Assembly: GCF_009649745.1 (NCBI RefSeq)
Contig: NZ_WJNG01000012.1
Span: forward strand, 33,231-97,230
Direction: 5' to 3'
DNA: 64,000 nucleotides
Source: Aquibacillus halophilus
GTDB lineage: Bacteria > Bacillota > Bacilli > Bacillales > Amphibacillaceae
A program made the position numbers and the translations under genes. The notes under the pieces are model-generated. The model was not told the origin of the DNA and searched no databases. It saw nothing but the letters and a program-made list of their open reading frames with translations. Positions 41,626-52,357 of the stretch are shown in pieces (positions within the stretch are counted from its first letter, which is position 1; every line of letters starts with the position of its first letter).

Positions 41626-41811
41626 TTTTTTGTTTAATTTCGTAGTAAAGTCAATTTCAGCAAGACTTAGATAGCCTTACAAGTTACGGAAGTTTTCTTT
41701 ATCCTGATCCGTTACAAACAGTAAAATTAATGTATAATGATATTGATGATAAGATATATATAAATTTATGGTTTATAGCAATAGAGAAAGTATAAGAGAG
41801 AGGGATACATA

Positions 41812-42528
41812 ATGGGCCGTAAGTGGAATAATATTAAAGAAAAGAAAGCATCTAAAGATAAAAATACGAGTCGGATTTATGCTAAGTTTGGACGTGAAAT
41901 ATATGTGGTTGCTAAACAAGGCGACCCGGATCCAGAATTAAATCAGTCGTTGAAATTTGTCCTTGAACGAGCTAAAACATACAATGTACCAAGAAGTATA
42001 ATCGACCGTGCGATAGAAAAAGCAAAGGGCGGCTCAGAAGAAAATTACGATGAGCTTCGTTATGAAGGGTTTGGACCAAATGGTTCAATGTTAATTGTTG
42101 ACACATTAACTAATAATGTAAATCGTACTGCAGCAGAAGTACGAGCTGCATTTAATAAAAATAATGGTAACATGGGTGTTAGTGGTTCGGTTGCTTACAT
42201 GTTTGACGCTACTGCTATTATTGGTTTTGAGGGTAAAACAGAAGATGAGGCAATTGAAATACTAATGGAGGCGGATATCGACGTTCGTGATCTAGTAGAC
42301 GAAGATGGAGTGATTATTGTTTATGCTGAACCTGATCAGTTTCACGCTGTGCAGGAAGCATTCAATAATGCTGGTATTACCGAATTTTCAGTAGCAGAAT
42401 TAACAATGCTTGCTCAAAGTGACGTAGCTCTTCCAACTGAATCACTAGAACAATTCGAAAAATTGATTGATGCATTAGAAGACTTAGAAGATGTCCAACA
42501 AGTGTATCACAACGTGGAAATGGAATAA
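41812..42528 (+). CDS. yeeI: YebC/TACO1-family protein YeeI
   Basis: The 238-residue protein matches B. subtilis YeeI over its full length: [16 protein letters not shown], then [37 protein letters not shown] and [13 protein letters not shown]. YebC-family proteins were first seen as regulators; recent work indicates that they help ribosomes through difficult peptide sequences such as polyproline. YeeI is the second, Bacillota-type member (YebC2). It starts at ATG with GAGAGG upstream and has its own promoter (TATAAT at 41733) and terminator. Confidence 0.95.
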   Translation: MGRKWNNIKEKKASKDKNTSRIYAKFGREIYVVAKQGDPDPELNQSLKFVLERAKTYNVPRSIIDRAIEKAKGGSEENYDELRYEGFGPNGSMLIVDTLTNNVNRTAAEVRAAFNKNNGNMGVSGSVAYMFDATAIIGFEGKTEDEAIEILMEADIDVRDLVDEDGVIIVYAEPDQFHAVQEAFNNAGITEFSVAELTMLAQSDVALPTESLEQFEKLIDALEDLEDVQQVYHNVEME

Positions 42529-42540
42529 TTAGATAAGGTT

Positions 42541-42571
42541 AGCAGATCTTTGCTTGGGGCAAAGGTCTGCT
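42541..42571 (+). terminator. Terminator after yeeI
   Basis: AGCAGATCTTTGC (42541-42553) pairs with GCAAAGGTCTGCT (42559-42571) with one G-U pair, then T residues. Confidence 0.88.
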
Positions 42572-42736
42572 TTTTTGTACATTTGGATAGGAATGTTTAG
42601 TTTAGGACTATTTAATCACAGAAGATATAGGTATATAAAGAATTTAATTGGAATAAATCATACTAATTTATATTGAACTCAAATTATTTTCATAGGTAGA
42701 ATTAGATATTTAGGAAATAAAATGGGGGCAGTTATT

Positions 42737-42796
42737 ATGAATTCAAAAGGGATATTACCAGTTATAAGAAATATGAGGAATCTTGATAGAGAGTAA
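42737..42796 (+). pseudogene. glpP: Truncated glpP (glycerol antiterminator) relic
   Basis: An ATG behind GGGGGC opens a frame of 19 residues, whose KGILPVIRNMRNLD matches the beginning of GlpP (in B. subtilis QPILPAIRNMKQFD). A stop follows at 42794-42796, and no further GlpP sequence is found in any frame. glpP normally stands just before glpF-glpK. It is the remaining end of a deleted gene, 284 bases before glpK. Confidence 0.65.
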
Positions 42797-42848
42797 TTAA
42801 TACTAAAAATGAAAATTACCCACCTTGTAACTTAGGCCAAAAATTGCC

Positions 42849-42974
42849 ATGCACTACTTCCTATTCCCAGGAATGGCTCGGATTGGAGATACAGTTGGAT
42901 TCCAGTTGTTGTTCGGAGGGGTTATGGGGCGGTATCTGTATTCTATCAAGTTATGTTTTTTTCTGGGTATTTAG
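42849..42974 (+). pseudogene. Fragment of a membrane protein gene
   Basis: A 41-residue frame reads MHYFLFPGMARIGDTVGFQLLF in two parts (HYFLFPGMARIGDT, VGFQLLFGGVMGRYLY) and stops at 42972. A second frame from about 42915 goes on with FYQVMFFSGYLVLLCLKF, also membrane-like, so the gene seems frameshifted as well as cut. The family is not recognised; it is not glpF. There is no ribosome site. Confidence 0.4.
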
Positions 42975-43067
42975 TGCTATTGTGTCTTAAATTTGTTCTG
43001 TACAGCATCATCCGAGTTGAAAAAGGGTAGAACAGTTATAGATCAAGTGGAAGAAAAAAACGTTTAA

Positions 43068-44570
<1,503 letters not shown>

Positions 44571-44637
44571 TTTTTCTGGAAATCTCTCATGTATCTTGCA
44601 CTGTGTTCACAAATTAATAGAATGGTATGCAGACATG

Positions 44638-44685
44638 AGAGGCCACAAAACTCTATAGATATCCTTAGAGATATTTGTGGTCTCT
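44638..44685 (+). terminator. Terminator in the glpK-glpD gap (glpD leader)
   Basis: AGAGGCCACAAA (44638-44649) pairs with TTTGTGGTCTCT (44674-44685) with one G-U pair, then T residues. In B. subtilis GlpP relieves a leader terminator before glpD; this hairpin is in the corresponding position, 85 bases before the start. Confidence 0.8.
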
Positions 44686-44770
44686 TTTTCTGTCCCCGCG
44701 TTGTTTTCTATGGAGATGAGGAGATTATTGGGCAATAACATCGTTACAATACACAAAGGGGCGATGAATT

Positions 44771-46459
44771 ATGGCATTTTCAAGTTTACAAAGGAAAGAG
44801 ATTTACGAAAAAATGAGCAACCAAACCAATGATTTAATCGTCATTGGTGGTGGAATTACCGGTGCCGGTATCGCCTTAGATGCTGCGAACAGAGGAATGA
44901 AAGTAACCTTAGTAGATATGCAGGATTTTGCTGCTGGTACTTCAAGTAGGTCTACAAAACTTGTTCATGGTGGGTTACGTTATCTGAAGCAGTTTGAGGT
45001 GAAAATGGTTGCCGAAGTAGGAAAAGAACGTGCGATTGTATATGAAAATGGTCCCCACGTAACGACACCAGAGTGGATGATGCTTCCTTTTTATAAGGGT
45101 GGAACATTCGGTCCTTTTTCAACCAATATAGGTCTTCGAGTTTACGATTTCCTTGCAGGTGTTAAAAAAATTGAACGAAGAAAAATGTTCAGTAAAGAAG
45201 AGGCAATGGAACGAGAGCCATTGTTAAAAGAGAATAACTTAAAAGGTGCTGGCTTCTATGTGGAGTATAAGACAGACGATGCTCGATTAACTTTAGAAGT
45301 AATGAAAAAAGCAGTTGAAAAAGGTGCATTAGCTCTTAACTATGCCAAAGTAGAACAGATGATTTATGAAAACGGTAAGGTAATAGGTGTCGAAGTTGAA
45401 GATCAAATTGATCAAACTAAGCGTAGTATTTATTCGAAAAACATTGTGAATGCTGCTGGTCCTTGGGTAGATAAATTAAGAGAAAAGGATCACTCCAAAA
45501 AAGGTAAGAGATTGAGGTTAACAAAAGGTATTCATTTAGTATTTGATGGAGAAAGATTCCCCTTAAAACAGGCACTATATTTTGATACCCCTGATCGAAG
45601 AATGGTTTTTGCTATTCCACGTGAAGGTAAAACATATGTGGGTACCACGGACACGGTTTATGAGGGGAATATCGCCCATCCAACCATGACTGAAGCGGAT
45701 CGTGATTATGTTTTGAATGCTATTAAGTTAATGTTTCCACATCTTACTATTGGTGTGGAGGACGTTGAATCGAGCTGGGCAGGTCTCCGTCCTTTGATAT
45801 ACGAAGAAGGTAAAGATCCATCAGAAATTTCTAGGAAAGATGAAATTTTTATATCGGATTCTGGATTTATTTCAATTGCGGGTGGTAAATTAACAGGCTA
45901 TCGAAAAATGGCTGAAAGCATTATCAATTTAATAACGAAAAACTTAAAGAAAACGGAAGACATAACCTATTCGTATGTGTCAACGAAACATCTCCCTATT
46001 TCAGGTGGAGATGTTGGAGGTTCTCAAGGCTTTAAAATTTTTATTGCCGATAAAGTTGCAGAAGCTAAAAAAAATGGCATATCTGAGACAGATGCAAAAC
46101 TTCTTATCCAACGTTATGGATCAAATATTTCAAGAATCTATGAGATATACCAAAATGAAAAAGAACAAGCAAAAGAAGTACAGCTAGATTTACTATTATA
46201 TGCTAAGGTTCGCTACGCCATTGATTATGAGCTATGCTACAAACCAGTTGATTTCTTTATTCGTCGAACAGGAGCATTATTTTTCGATATCGACTGGGTG
46301 AGAATGAATAAAGACTCGGTCATAAGCTATATGACAAAACGACTAAATTGGTCAGACCAACAAATTAAAGATTATGTAGATGAGTTAGATACTTTGCTTT
46401 ATGAAGCGAATAATCCAGTTCCAGAATATAAAGATCTAGGACATACAATCACATTGTAA
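44771..46459 (+). CDS. glpD: Aerobic glycerol-3-phosphate dehydrogenase
   Basis: The 562-residue flavoprotein oxidises glycerol-3-phosphate to dihydroxyacetone phosphate and passes electrons to quinone at the membrane. It has the FAD motif LIVIGGGITGAGIALDAA, the family block SSRSTKLVHGGLRYL, the substrate region VGTTDTVYEG and SIAGGKLTGYRKMAE. The length is normal. Start ATG with AAAGGGGCG upstream. It follows glpK and is separated from it by a terminator hairpin that probably serves as a GlpP-type control point. Confidence 0.96.
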   Translation: MAFSSLQRKEIYEKMSNQTNDLIVIGGGITGAGIALDAANRGMKVTLVDMQDFAAGTSSRSTKLVHGGLRYLKQFEVKMVAEVGKERAIVYENGPHVTTPEWMMLPFYKGGTFGPFSTNIGLRVYDFLAGVKKIERRKMFSKEEAMEREPLLKENNLKGAGFYVEYKTDDARLTLEVMKKAVEKGALALNYAKVEQMIYENGKVIGVEVEDQIDQTKRSIYSKNIVNAAGPWVDKLREKDHSKKGKRLRLTKGIHLVFDGERFPLKQALYFDTPDRRMVFAIPREGKTYVGTTDTVYEGNIAHPTMTEADRDYVLNAIKLMFPHLTIGVEDVESSWAGLRPLIYEEGKDPSEISRKDEIFISDSGFISIAGGKLTGYRKMAESIINLITKNLKKTEDITYSYVSTKHLPISGGDVGGSQGFKIFIADKVAEAKKNGISETDAKLLIQRYGSNISRIYEIYQNEKEQAKEVQLDLLLYAKVRYAIDYELCYKPVDFFIRRTGALFFDIDWVRMNKDSVISYMTKRLNWSDQQIKDYVDELDTLLYEANNPVPEYKDLGHTITL

Positions 46460-46513
46460 GCATCCAGCAAGAGGAAATCTAATTGCAGTGTTTAACTTAC
46501 AAAGAATAGAACG

Positions 46514-46541
46514 AAACCCCAAGGTTAACTCCTTGGGGTTT
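46514..46541 (+). terminator. Terminator after glpD
   Basis: AAACCCCAAGG (46514-46524) pairs perfectly with CCTTGGGGTTT (46531-46541), then T residues. Confidence 0.93.
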
Positions 46542-46656
46542 TTATATGAAAATCAGTAATTTGTTACGAACAGTAAAGATATCCTTTAAAATTGATGCAG
46601 GCACTTCAATCCTGTACAATTGCTAAATACATAATGAAACGAAAAAGGTGTTAAAC

Positions 46657-47778
46657 ATGAAAACATATATCGTAATAGGGGCTGGAATCCTCGGTGCATC
46701 GACAGCATATCATCTTGCTAAACACGGTGCTTCGGTAACGATAGTTGATCGAAATGACAAGGGACAGGCTACGAATGCAGCAGCGGGTATTGTATGTCCA
46801 TGGTTAACCAATCGTCGTAATAAAGCTTGGTACCAATTAGTTACAGGTGGAGCAAAATACTATCCTACCCTGATTGAGGAGCTTGAAGCAGCAGGGGAGA
46901 CCAAAACAGGTTATGCCAGAGTAGGTGCCATAAATATTTTTGATACAGAAGAAAAGTTAGACAGAAAAATGGAATTTGCACTAAAACGGAAGGAAGCTAA
47001 TCCCGAAATGGGTGAGGTTACTAAGTTATCCCCTGAACAAACGAAGGCATTATTTCCCCCTTTATCTGAGCAATACGGAGCAGTCCACATAAGTGGGGCT
47101 GCACGTGTAGATGGTGGTGCTTTACGTGATGCATTGATTCGGGGTGCAATAAGAAGTGGAGCAACTTTTATTACTGGAAATGCTTCTCTAGAATTTGTGG
47201 GAAATACAATTACAGGTGTACGAGTAGACACGAAAAACTATGAGGCGGATAAAGTTATTGTAACAGGTGGCGTGTGGTCAAAAGAATTGCTTGCGCCGCT
47301 AGGAATGAATTTTCTTGTCACCTCTCAAAAGGCACAAATCGTCCATCTTGAAATGCCTAAGACAGATACTAGTAACTGGCCAGTGGTATTACCTCCCTAT
47401 AATCAGTACATGCTAACTTTTGAAAATGGCAAAGTTGTTGTAGGGGCAACCCATGAAGATCATGCAGGACTTGATTCACGGGTAAATATGGCAGGGGTAT
47501 ATGAAATTATTGATAAAGCTTTGAGAGTGGCTCCAGGCTTAGCAACCTCCACTTATATCGAAACTAAAGTAGGATTCAGGCCTTTTACCCCCGGGTACCT
47601 ACCAGTCATTGGCCCAGTACCAAATGTTAATGGATTACTTGTTGCCAATGGACTTGGAGCTTCTGGTCTAACAAGCGGTCCATATCTTGGTGCAGAGCTC
47701 TCCAAATTAGCACTAGGTCGACCAACTGAACTTGATTTAAAGGATTATAATGTCGCAGGTGCTTTTCCTATGGAATAA
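46657..47778 (+). CDS. FAD-dependent oxidoreductase (DAO family)
   Basis: The 373-residue flavoenzyme starts with the dinucleotide motif YIVIGAGILGASTAYHLAK and ends with the D-amino-acid-oxidase fold blocks KVGFRPFTPGYLPVIGPVP and GLGASGLTSGPYLG. Family members oxidise glycine, sarcosine, D-amino acids or proline analogues. ATG 46657 is preceded by AAAAGGTG; a GTG nine bases earlier belongs to that site. An SDR gene follows after 37 bases, suggesting a two-gene operon with successive oxidation and reduction. The substrate is unknown. Confidence 0.87.
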   Translation: MKTYIVIGAGILGASTAYHLAKHGASVTIVDRNDKGQATNAAAGIVCPWLTNRRNKAWYQLVTGGAKYYPTLIEELEAAGETKTGYARVGAINIFDTEEKLDRKMEFALKRKEANPEMGEVTKLSPEQTKALFPPLSEQYGAVHISGAARVDGGALRDALIRGAIRSGATFITGNASLEFVGNTITGVRVDTKNYEADKVIVTGGVWSKELLAPLGMNFLVTSQKAQIVHLEMPKTDTSNWPVVLPPYNQYMLTFENGKVVVGATHEDHAGLDSRVNMAGVYEIIDKALRVAPGLATSTYIETKVGFRPFTPGYLPVIGPVPNVNGLLVANGLGASGLTSGPYLGAELSKLALGRPTELDLKDYNVAGAFPME

Positions 47779-47815
47779 CAGTCAACACAGTTTGAAGAAA
47801 ATGGAGTGAATAGCT

Positions 47816-48568
47816 ATTAGTCATAATTTAAATGAGAAGATTGCACTAGTTACTGGTGGCTCAAGAGGACTTGGAAAGGTTATTAGCTTAACATTAGCCG
47901 AATCAGGAGCAATGGTTATTGTAAACTATGCAAATAACCAAGAATCTGCACAAGAGACTGTTGACTTGATAAAGTCAAATGCTGGGAAAGCTATCACTGT
48001 TAAAGGTGACATTACAGATGAAGACGAAGTACAAAGACTTATAAGTGAGGCAGAGGAAAAGACAGGTGGAACGATTGACATCTTAGTAAACAATGCCACG
48101 GGTCCACAACCGGAACTATCCATTGAAGAAAGCACATGGCAAGACTATTTAAATCAATTGGAGTACTTTGTGAAAGCCCCATTATTATTAACTAAAACGA
48201 TTTTACCAGGAATGAAAAAGAAAATGGAAGGTAGAATTATTAATATTGGCAGCGAAGTGGTTCAGTTAGGTAATCCTAATTTCGGAAATTATGTAACGGC
48301 AAAATCATCACAAATTGGTATGACACGTTCCTGGGCAAGTGAATTAGGTCCACTAGGGATAACTGTTAATTTAATAAATCCTGGATTCATCCCAGTTGAA
48401 AGACATGGTAATGTAGACCCCAGTAGTTATAAAAAAAATGTACCCCTTCAAAAAATGGGTGAACCTATTGATATTGCGAATGCTGTAGCATTTCTTTCTT
48501 CAAATGAGGCAAAATTTATTACTGGTCAATCTATTTCCGTAAATGGTGGCAATACTTTTGGAATTTAG
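47816..48568 (+). CDS. SDR-family oxidoreductase with an apparent ATT start
   Basis: The 250-residue protein is a classical SDR: cofactor motif TGGSRGLG, NNAT, Ser in INIGSEV, Tyr-x3-Lys in YVTAKS, and NPGFI. The cofactor motif lies before the first ATG (47912), so that ATG cannot be the true start. The frame is closed upstream at 47807-47809, and between there and 47912 it contains no ATG, GTG or TTG. GGAGTG at 47803-47808 is seven bases before an ATT at 47816, which gives the normal SDR length. Either ATT is used as start or the start codon has been lost by mutation. It follows the DAO gene. Confidence 0.82.
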   Translation: MSHNLNEKIALVTGGSRGLGKVISLTLAESGAMVIVNYANNQESAQETVDLIKSNAGKAITVKGDITDEDEVQRLISEAEEKTGGTIDILVNNATGPQPELSIEESTWQDYLNQLEYFVKAPLLLTKTILPGMKKKMEGRIINIGSEVVQLGNPNFGNYVTAKSSQIGMTRSWASELGPLGITVNLINPGFIPVERHGNVDPSSYKKNVPLQKMGEPIDIANAVAFLSSNEAKFITGQSISVNGGNTFGI

Positions 48569-48633
48569 AGGATTGGATGTTTTTTGTCATTCAGAAGGCA
48601 TCCTTCCTTTTCCTCGTAATGCCCTTTGTATTG

Positions 48634-49062
48634 TTAATCAGGATAGGTTTCTCTTAAAAATTTCACGGATTGGTTAATTAACGTGCTTAGTACATCAACA
48701 TTAATATCTGCTACTTTATTTATGTAGACACAGGCTTTTCCAGATGTATGTTTTCCAAATTCCTCTAGTAGTTCCCCACGTTCAGTGTCCCCTGTAGCAA
48801 AGTATAGACTGATCTTTGCCTTGCGAGGAGAGAAACCGACTAATGGAGCATCCCCTTCATGTCCAGACTCATATTTATAATGATAAGCACCAAACCCAAT
48901 GATACTAGGACCCCACATCTTTGCTTTATAACCTGTAGTTTCTGTGAAAATATCTAATAATCGGTAAGCATCTTCACGTTTTTTGGGACTGTCAACATTT
49001 TCAATAAAAGTAATCACACTGTTGTCGTTTTCTTTTGTTTTAAGTTCGTACATATTGGTCAT
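48634..49062 (-). CDS. DUF1801 family protein
   Basis: The 142-residue cytosolic protein matches DUF1801 (YdhG-like): DAYRLLDIFTETTGYKAKMWGPSIIGFG, in two parts, then GEGH-like ESGHEGDAPLVGFSPRKAKISLYF and GKACVYINK. The fold resembles frataxin/CyaY but function is unknown. AAAGGAG lies next to the first ATG; the second ATG at 49053 has better spacing and may be the true start. Single gene. Confidence 0.85.
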   Translation of the reverse strand: MTNMYELKTKENDNSVITFIENVDSPKKREDAYRLLDIFTETTGYKAKMWGPSIIGFGAYHYKYESGHEGDAPLVGFSPRKAKISLYFATGDTERGELLEEFGKHTSGKACVYINKVADINVDVLSTLINQSVKFLRETYPD

Positions 49063-49221
49063 GCTCCTTTCTTACCTATATATACTCGGCGTTAATTAAA
49101 TCACTTCTACCTATAATGTACACTATTTAAAAATATTTTTCTTTTGGATTAATTTTCAAAGAGAGATTTTTCTCAAATAGGAGAAAAATAAAGAAATTTA
49201 ATTTTTGAGGAGAGGTAAAAC

Positions 49222-49371
49222 GTGGCGGACAATTATCAATGTTTTTATTGTGATGATTCACTAACAGAAAACGGATTACGCCGTATTAATTTTTTCCATA
49301 ATGAGCTGGAACGAGAGGAAACGCTTTGTGTCGATTGTTATAGTGAGTGGTTACACGGTATAAAAGAATAA
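49222..49371 (+). CDS. Small zinc-ribbon-like protein (49 residues)
   Basis: A GTG at 49222 follows GAGGAGAGG by 6 bases and opens a 49-residue frame. It contains two CxxC pairs, CFYC near residue 7 and CVDC near residue 36, separated by 25 residues, so a single zinc site is likely. The rest is polar and acidic (HNELEREETL). Its own terminator follows. It may be an adaptor or regulator; the family is not recognised. Confidence 0.72.
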   Translation: MADNYQCFYCDDSLTENGLRRINFFHNELEREETLCVDCYSEWLHGIKE

Positions 49372-49414
49372 TGTGGTGTCCAAGCGAATAGATATCTTTG
49401 GTATCTAGTAAATG

Positions 49415-49451
49415 AAAAAGTGGTGGTTCTGAAATAGATCCACCGCTTTTT
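49415..49451 (+). terminator. Terminator after the zinc-ribbon gene
   Basis: AAAAAGTGGTGG (49415-49426) pairs with CCACCGCTTTTT (49440-49451) with one G-U pair, then T residues. Confidence 0.87.
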
Positions 49452-49484
49452 TTATTTACGGATCAATAGTGAAGAACATTTAAT

Positions 49485-49545
49485 AAAAAAAGAATTAGAC
49501 GCTTAATTATTATGAAAAAAAAGAATTAGACGCTTAATTATTATG
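49485..49545 (+). repeat. Tandem duplication of about 30 bases
   Basis: AAAGAATTAGACGCTTAATT and ATTATG occur twice in direct succession, at about 49485-49514 and 49515-49545; the copies differ only in the length of the leading A run. The second copy runs into the -10 box of the peptidase promoter. Confidence 0.9.
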
Positions 49546-49552
49546 ATATAAT
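49544..49552 (+). promoter_or_regulatory. Extended -10 promoter of the M20 peptidase gene
   Basis: TGATATAAT (extended -10) follows directly after the tandem repeat. TTAGAC inside the second repeat copy lies 15 bases upstream and could be a poor -35. Confidence 0.5.
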
Positions 49553-49629
49553 AAAATGAATAATCATTCATTTTTGAATGTGTTCTCAAACTAGCGAAGT
49601 ACATATTACAAGGGACGGGGGAATGTACA

Positions 49630-51093
49630 TTGAAAAAACGTAAATTGATTGGCATATTTATTGGGAGTATTATTATTATTTTTCTAATTGTAACCGCTTT
49701 CAATACTTTCGCTGTAAAATCAAAACAGCCTGCATCTAAAGTAACCCAAGTGACAATTAATGAGAGTCAAGCGGTTGATCGGTTTACCGAATCAATCACT
49801 TATCAAACAGTTTCCTATCAAGACAGAACTAAATTCGATTATCCCGTGTTTGAGGAATTTATATCTTTTTTAGGAACTAGTTATCCACTCGTTCATGAAC
49901 AGTTAGAAGTAGAACTGGTTAATGATTATGCCCTTATTTTTAAATGGACGGGTGCTGATGCTTCTAAGAATCCGATCGGCCTAGCTGCTCACTATGATGT
50001 CGTTCCTGTTTTAGAGGGTACAGAATCAAACTGGGAGCAGCCCCCTTACAGTGGAAATGTGGTAGACGGTTTAATTTGGGGAAGAGGTGCACTAGATGAT
50101 AAAGTTGGAGTTATTGGAATCATGGAGGCTGTAGAATACTTACTACAAGAGGGATATTCGCCGGTCAGAGACATGTATTTCATGTTTGGATTTGATGAGG
50201 AAATTGGTGGCGAGGAAGGTGCCAAAGCAATTGTAGAAACACTAACGGAAAGAAATGTTAGGTTCGATTTTGTGCTCGATGAAGGTGGTGCAATTGTTGA
50301 AAACATGGTTCCTGGTGTGGAAAGTCCTGTAGGTGTTGTAGGTGTCTCAGAAAAAGGCTCTGCAACGGCTGAACTAAGTATTGAAGGTAGTGGGGGACAT
50401 TCATCTCAGCCAAAAGATCATACAAATATTGGTAGGATTTCCAAAGCAATTGCTAAATTAGAGGATACACAATTCAAAGCGGATCTTAGAGGACCTGGAG
50501 AGGATTTATTTGAATTTGTCACTCCAGAGATGGGGATTGGGATGAAATACATTTTTGCCAATAAAGCAATTTTTGAACCAGTAATTGAAAACATTTTATT
50601 AAAGCAGCCTGCCTCAGCAGCATTAATTCGAACAACAATTGCCCCTACAATTTTCCAAGCCGGTGAGCAATATAATGCCTTACCGGAAAAAGCAACTGCA
50701 ATTGTGAACTTACGTGTGATGCCTGGTGAGTCTTTAGAGGATGTTAAACAGTTTCTAGAAGAAACAATCGATGATGATGAGATCGAAGTGAAACTTAGTG
50801 GAAGTGAAGCGTCACAAGTCTCATCTTCAAAGGGATGGCAGTTTGAAGCTATTCAACAAGCCAGTAGAAATGTTTATCCACAATCGGTGATAGCTCCATA
50901 TCTTATGTTTGCAGGATCAGATGCCAAGCATTATGATAAAATATCTGAAAATACCTATCGTTTTTTACCTGTACTTTTAACATCAGAAGATTTAAAGCGA
51001 ATGCATGGAACGAATGAGCATCTAAGCGTAGAAAACTTTGTAAATGCAATTAAATTTTACGTTGAAGTAATTAAAGAAGCTGATAAACACTAG
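49630..51093 (+). CDS. Membrane-anchored M20 metallopeptidase
   Basis: The 487-residue protein has an N-terminal membrane helix (about 5-27) and an extracellular M20 peptidase. Metal-site motifs are AAHYDVVPV, WGRGALDDK and GFDEEIGGEEGA; the dimerisation or lid domain lies between about 240 and 370. The layout resembles yeast carboxypeptidase S and PM20D1, which release or join amino acids. Start TTG with AAGGGACGGGG upstream. The expected role is hydrolysis of peptides or N-acyl amino acids outside the membrane. Single gene. Confidence 0.88.
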   Translation: MKKRKLIGIFIGSIIIIFLIVTAFNTFAVKSKQPASKVTQVTINESQAVDRFTESITYQTVSYQDRTKFDYPVFEEFISFLGTSYPLVHEQLEVELVNDYALIFKWTGADASKNPIGLAAHYDVVPVLEGTESNWEQPPYSGNVVDGLIWGRGALDDKVGVIGIMEAVEYLLQEGYSPVRDMYFMFGFDEEIGGEEGAKAIVETLTERNVRFDFVLDEGGAIVENMVPGVESPVGVVGVSEKGSATAELSIEGSGGHSSQPKDHTNIGRISKAIAKLEDTQFKADLRGPGEDLFEFVTPEMGIGMKYIFANKAIFEPVIENILLKQPASAALIRTTIAPTIFQAGEQYNALPEKATAIVNLRVMPGESLEDVKQFLEETIDDDEIEVKLSGSEASQVSSSKGWQFEAIQQASRNVYPQSVIAPYLMFAGSDAKHYDKISENTYRFLPVLLTSEDLKRMHGTNEHLSVENFVNAIKFYVEVIKEADKH

Positions 51094-51174
51094 AAATAGC
51101 CTCGTCTATTGAAGCGTGGCTGAGGGAAAGTTAGCATCAAATAAGTGACTTCTCTTTATTTAAAGCATCAATAT

Positions 51175-51207
51175 AAAAAGCTTGGGATTGGGATTCCCAA
51201 GCTTTTT
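51175..51207 (+). terminator. Terminator after the M20 peptidase gene
   Basis: AAAAAGCTTGGGA (51175-51187) pairs perfectly with TCCCAAGCTTTTT (51195-51207). Confidence 0.93.
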
Positions 51208-51281
51208 TACATACAATAATATTCTTAAAAGTTATCAAACAAGAATTAGCAGACGTTCTTCCCAGTAGGAATAATCAGCTT

Positions 51282-52145
51282 TTAATTCATGCTTTCTGTT
51301 GCTCTATTTATAAACAAGAATGCATTATCTGGTTTGTTTGTTCCATCGATAATAGTGATGATTTTCTCACCTGAAATATCGGTATTATTAAATATTTCGC
51401 TAGTTGAAATGTTTATTCCGTATAAATGTTGCTCTTCATCATCCTCTGATTGATGGTAGAGTAAACCTTCATTGTCTATTTTCCCTGCTAAATCTTCAGA
51501 AAGTTGATCTAGTGAAAGGAATGATCCAAGATCAACTAATTGATCATATTGGTGCTTATCAACAATTAAAATATCCGGGTTCGCTTGCGTTAAGGTTACT
51601 TGGTTTTTTATGACTGTACCGTAATCCTGTTGAGATCTTGACTCTTTTGGTGTATACAATAAGTCTAGTTTAATCCTTTCCCATTCAGGAAAAAGGCTTG
51701 CTAAATGGTCTTGAAGTGGAGTCAGATCTTCACTTTGATACTCTCCAAGTAAGACAATAGTTAAAGCTGGAGGCACTTGTTCACCTAATCTAGCCTTCTC
51801 TATTTGTTGATTAACGATAGTAAATAGGAATGATCCAACTATTAAAAGCAGAAAGATCCCACCTATGATGTGAAATTTATAGTGATAAAGAATATTATCT
51901 ATCTTTCCTCGTAAAGATCTATCTGAATTCTCTGATTCTTCAGTAGTATCACCTAGTATATTTGCTCTTACTAGGTTGTATGCTTCATCTAATTGATCAA
52001 GGTCTATATGGTGGTTCGAATCGTGACTGTCAGTTTCTCTGGCCGTTTTTTCCCTCTTAATTAGAATAAAAAAGCGGTCTTCTAATTCGTTAATTGATGC
52101 CTGTTCTGAAACTCCTAGAATAGTATATGCTTCCTTTATGTCCAT
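51282..52145 (-). CDS. Membrane protein with a J-like N-terminal domain
   Basis: The 287-residue protein begins with a J-domain-like segment (KEAYTILGVSEQASINELEDRF, given as KEAYTILGVSEQ and ASINELEDRF; residues 4-65) ending LDEAYNLVRANI, but the HPD motif needed to stimulate DnaK is absent. One membrane helix follows (about 93-112), then an outer domain of about 170 residues with LTIVLLGEYQSEDL, PDILIVDKHQYDQLV and a C-terminal DGTNKPDNAFLFINRA, which recalls solute-binding folds. The combination suggests a signal passed across the membrane. Function unknown. GGAAGTG precedes the ATG. Confidence 0.72.
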   Translation of the reverse strand: MDIKEAYTILGVSEQASINELEDRFFILIKREKTARETDSHDSNHHIDLDQLDEAYNLVRANILGDTTEESENSDRSLRGKIDNILYHYKFHIIGGIFLLLIVGSFLFTIVNQQIEKARLGEQVPPALTIVLLGEYQSEDLTPLQDHLASLFPEWERIKLDLLYTPKESRSQQDYGTVIKNQVTLTQANPDILIVDKHQYDQLVDLGSFLSLDQLSEDLAGKIDNEGLLYHQSEDDEEQHLYGINISTSEIFNNTDISGEKIITIIDGTNKPDNAFLFINRATESMN

Positions 52146-52357
52146 TCAAACACTTCCTTTTACTAGCTCATTGTTTTAAAAAACTACATTCATATCATAA
52201 CATGATTATCTATGAAAAGTTGTAGAATTAGAAGAGCCTAGTTTGTTGTCATAGATTAAAAAGGTAGCACGTTTATTTTAAATGGAAGTAACGAAATCCA
52301 TAAATTGAAATTTCTTTTTTGGAAATTGCTCAGTTGCTTTTTTTGACTAATAAACAC

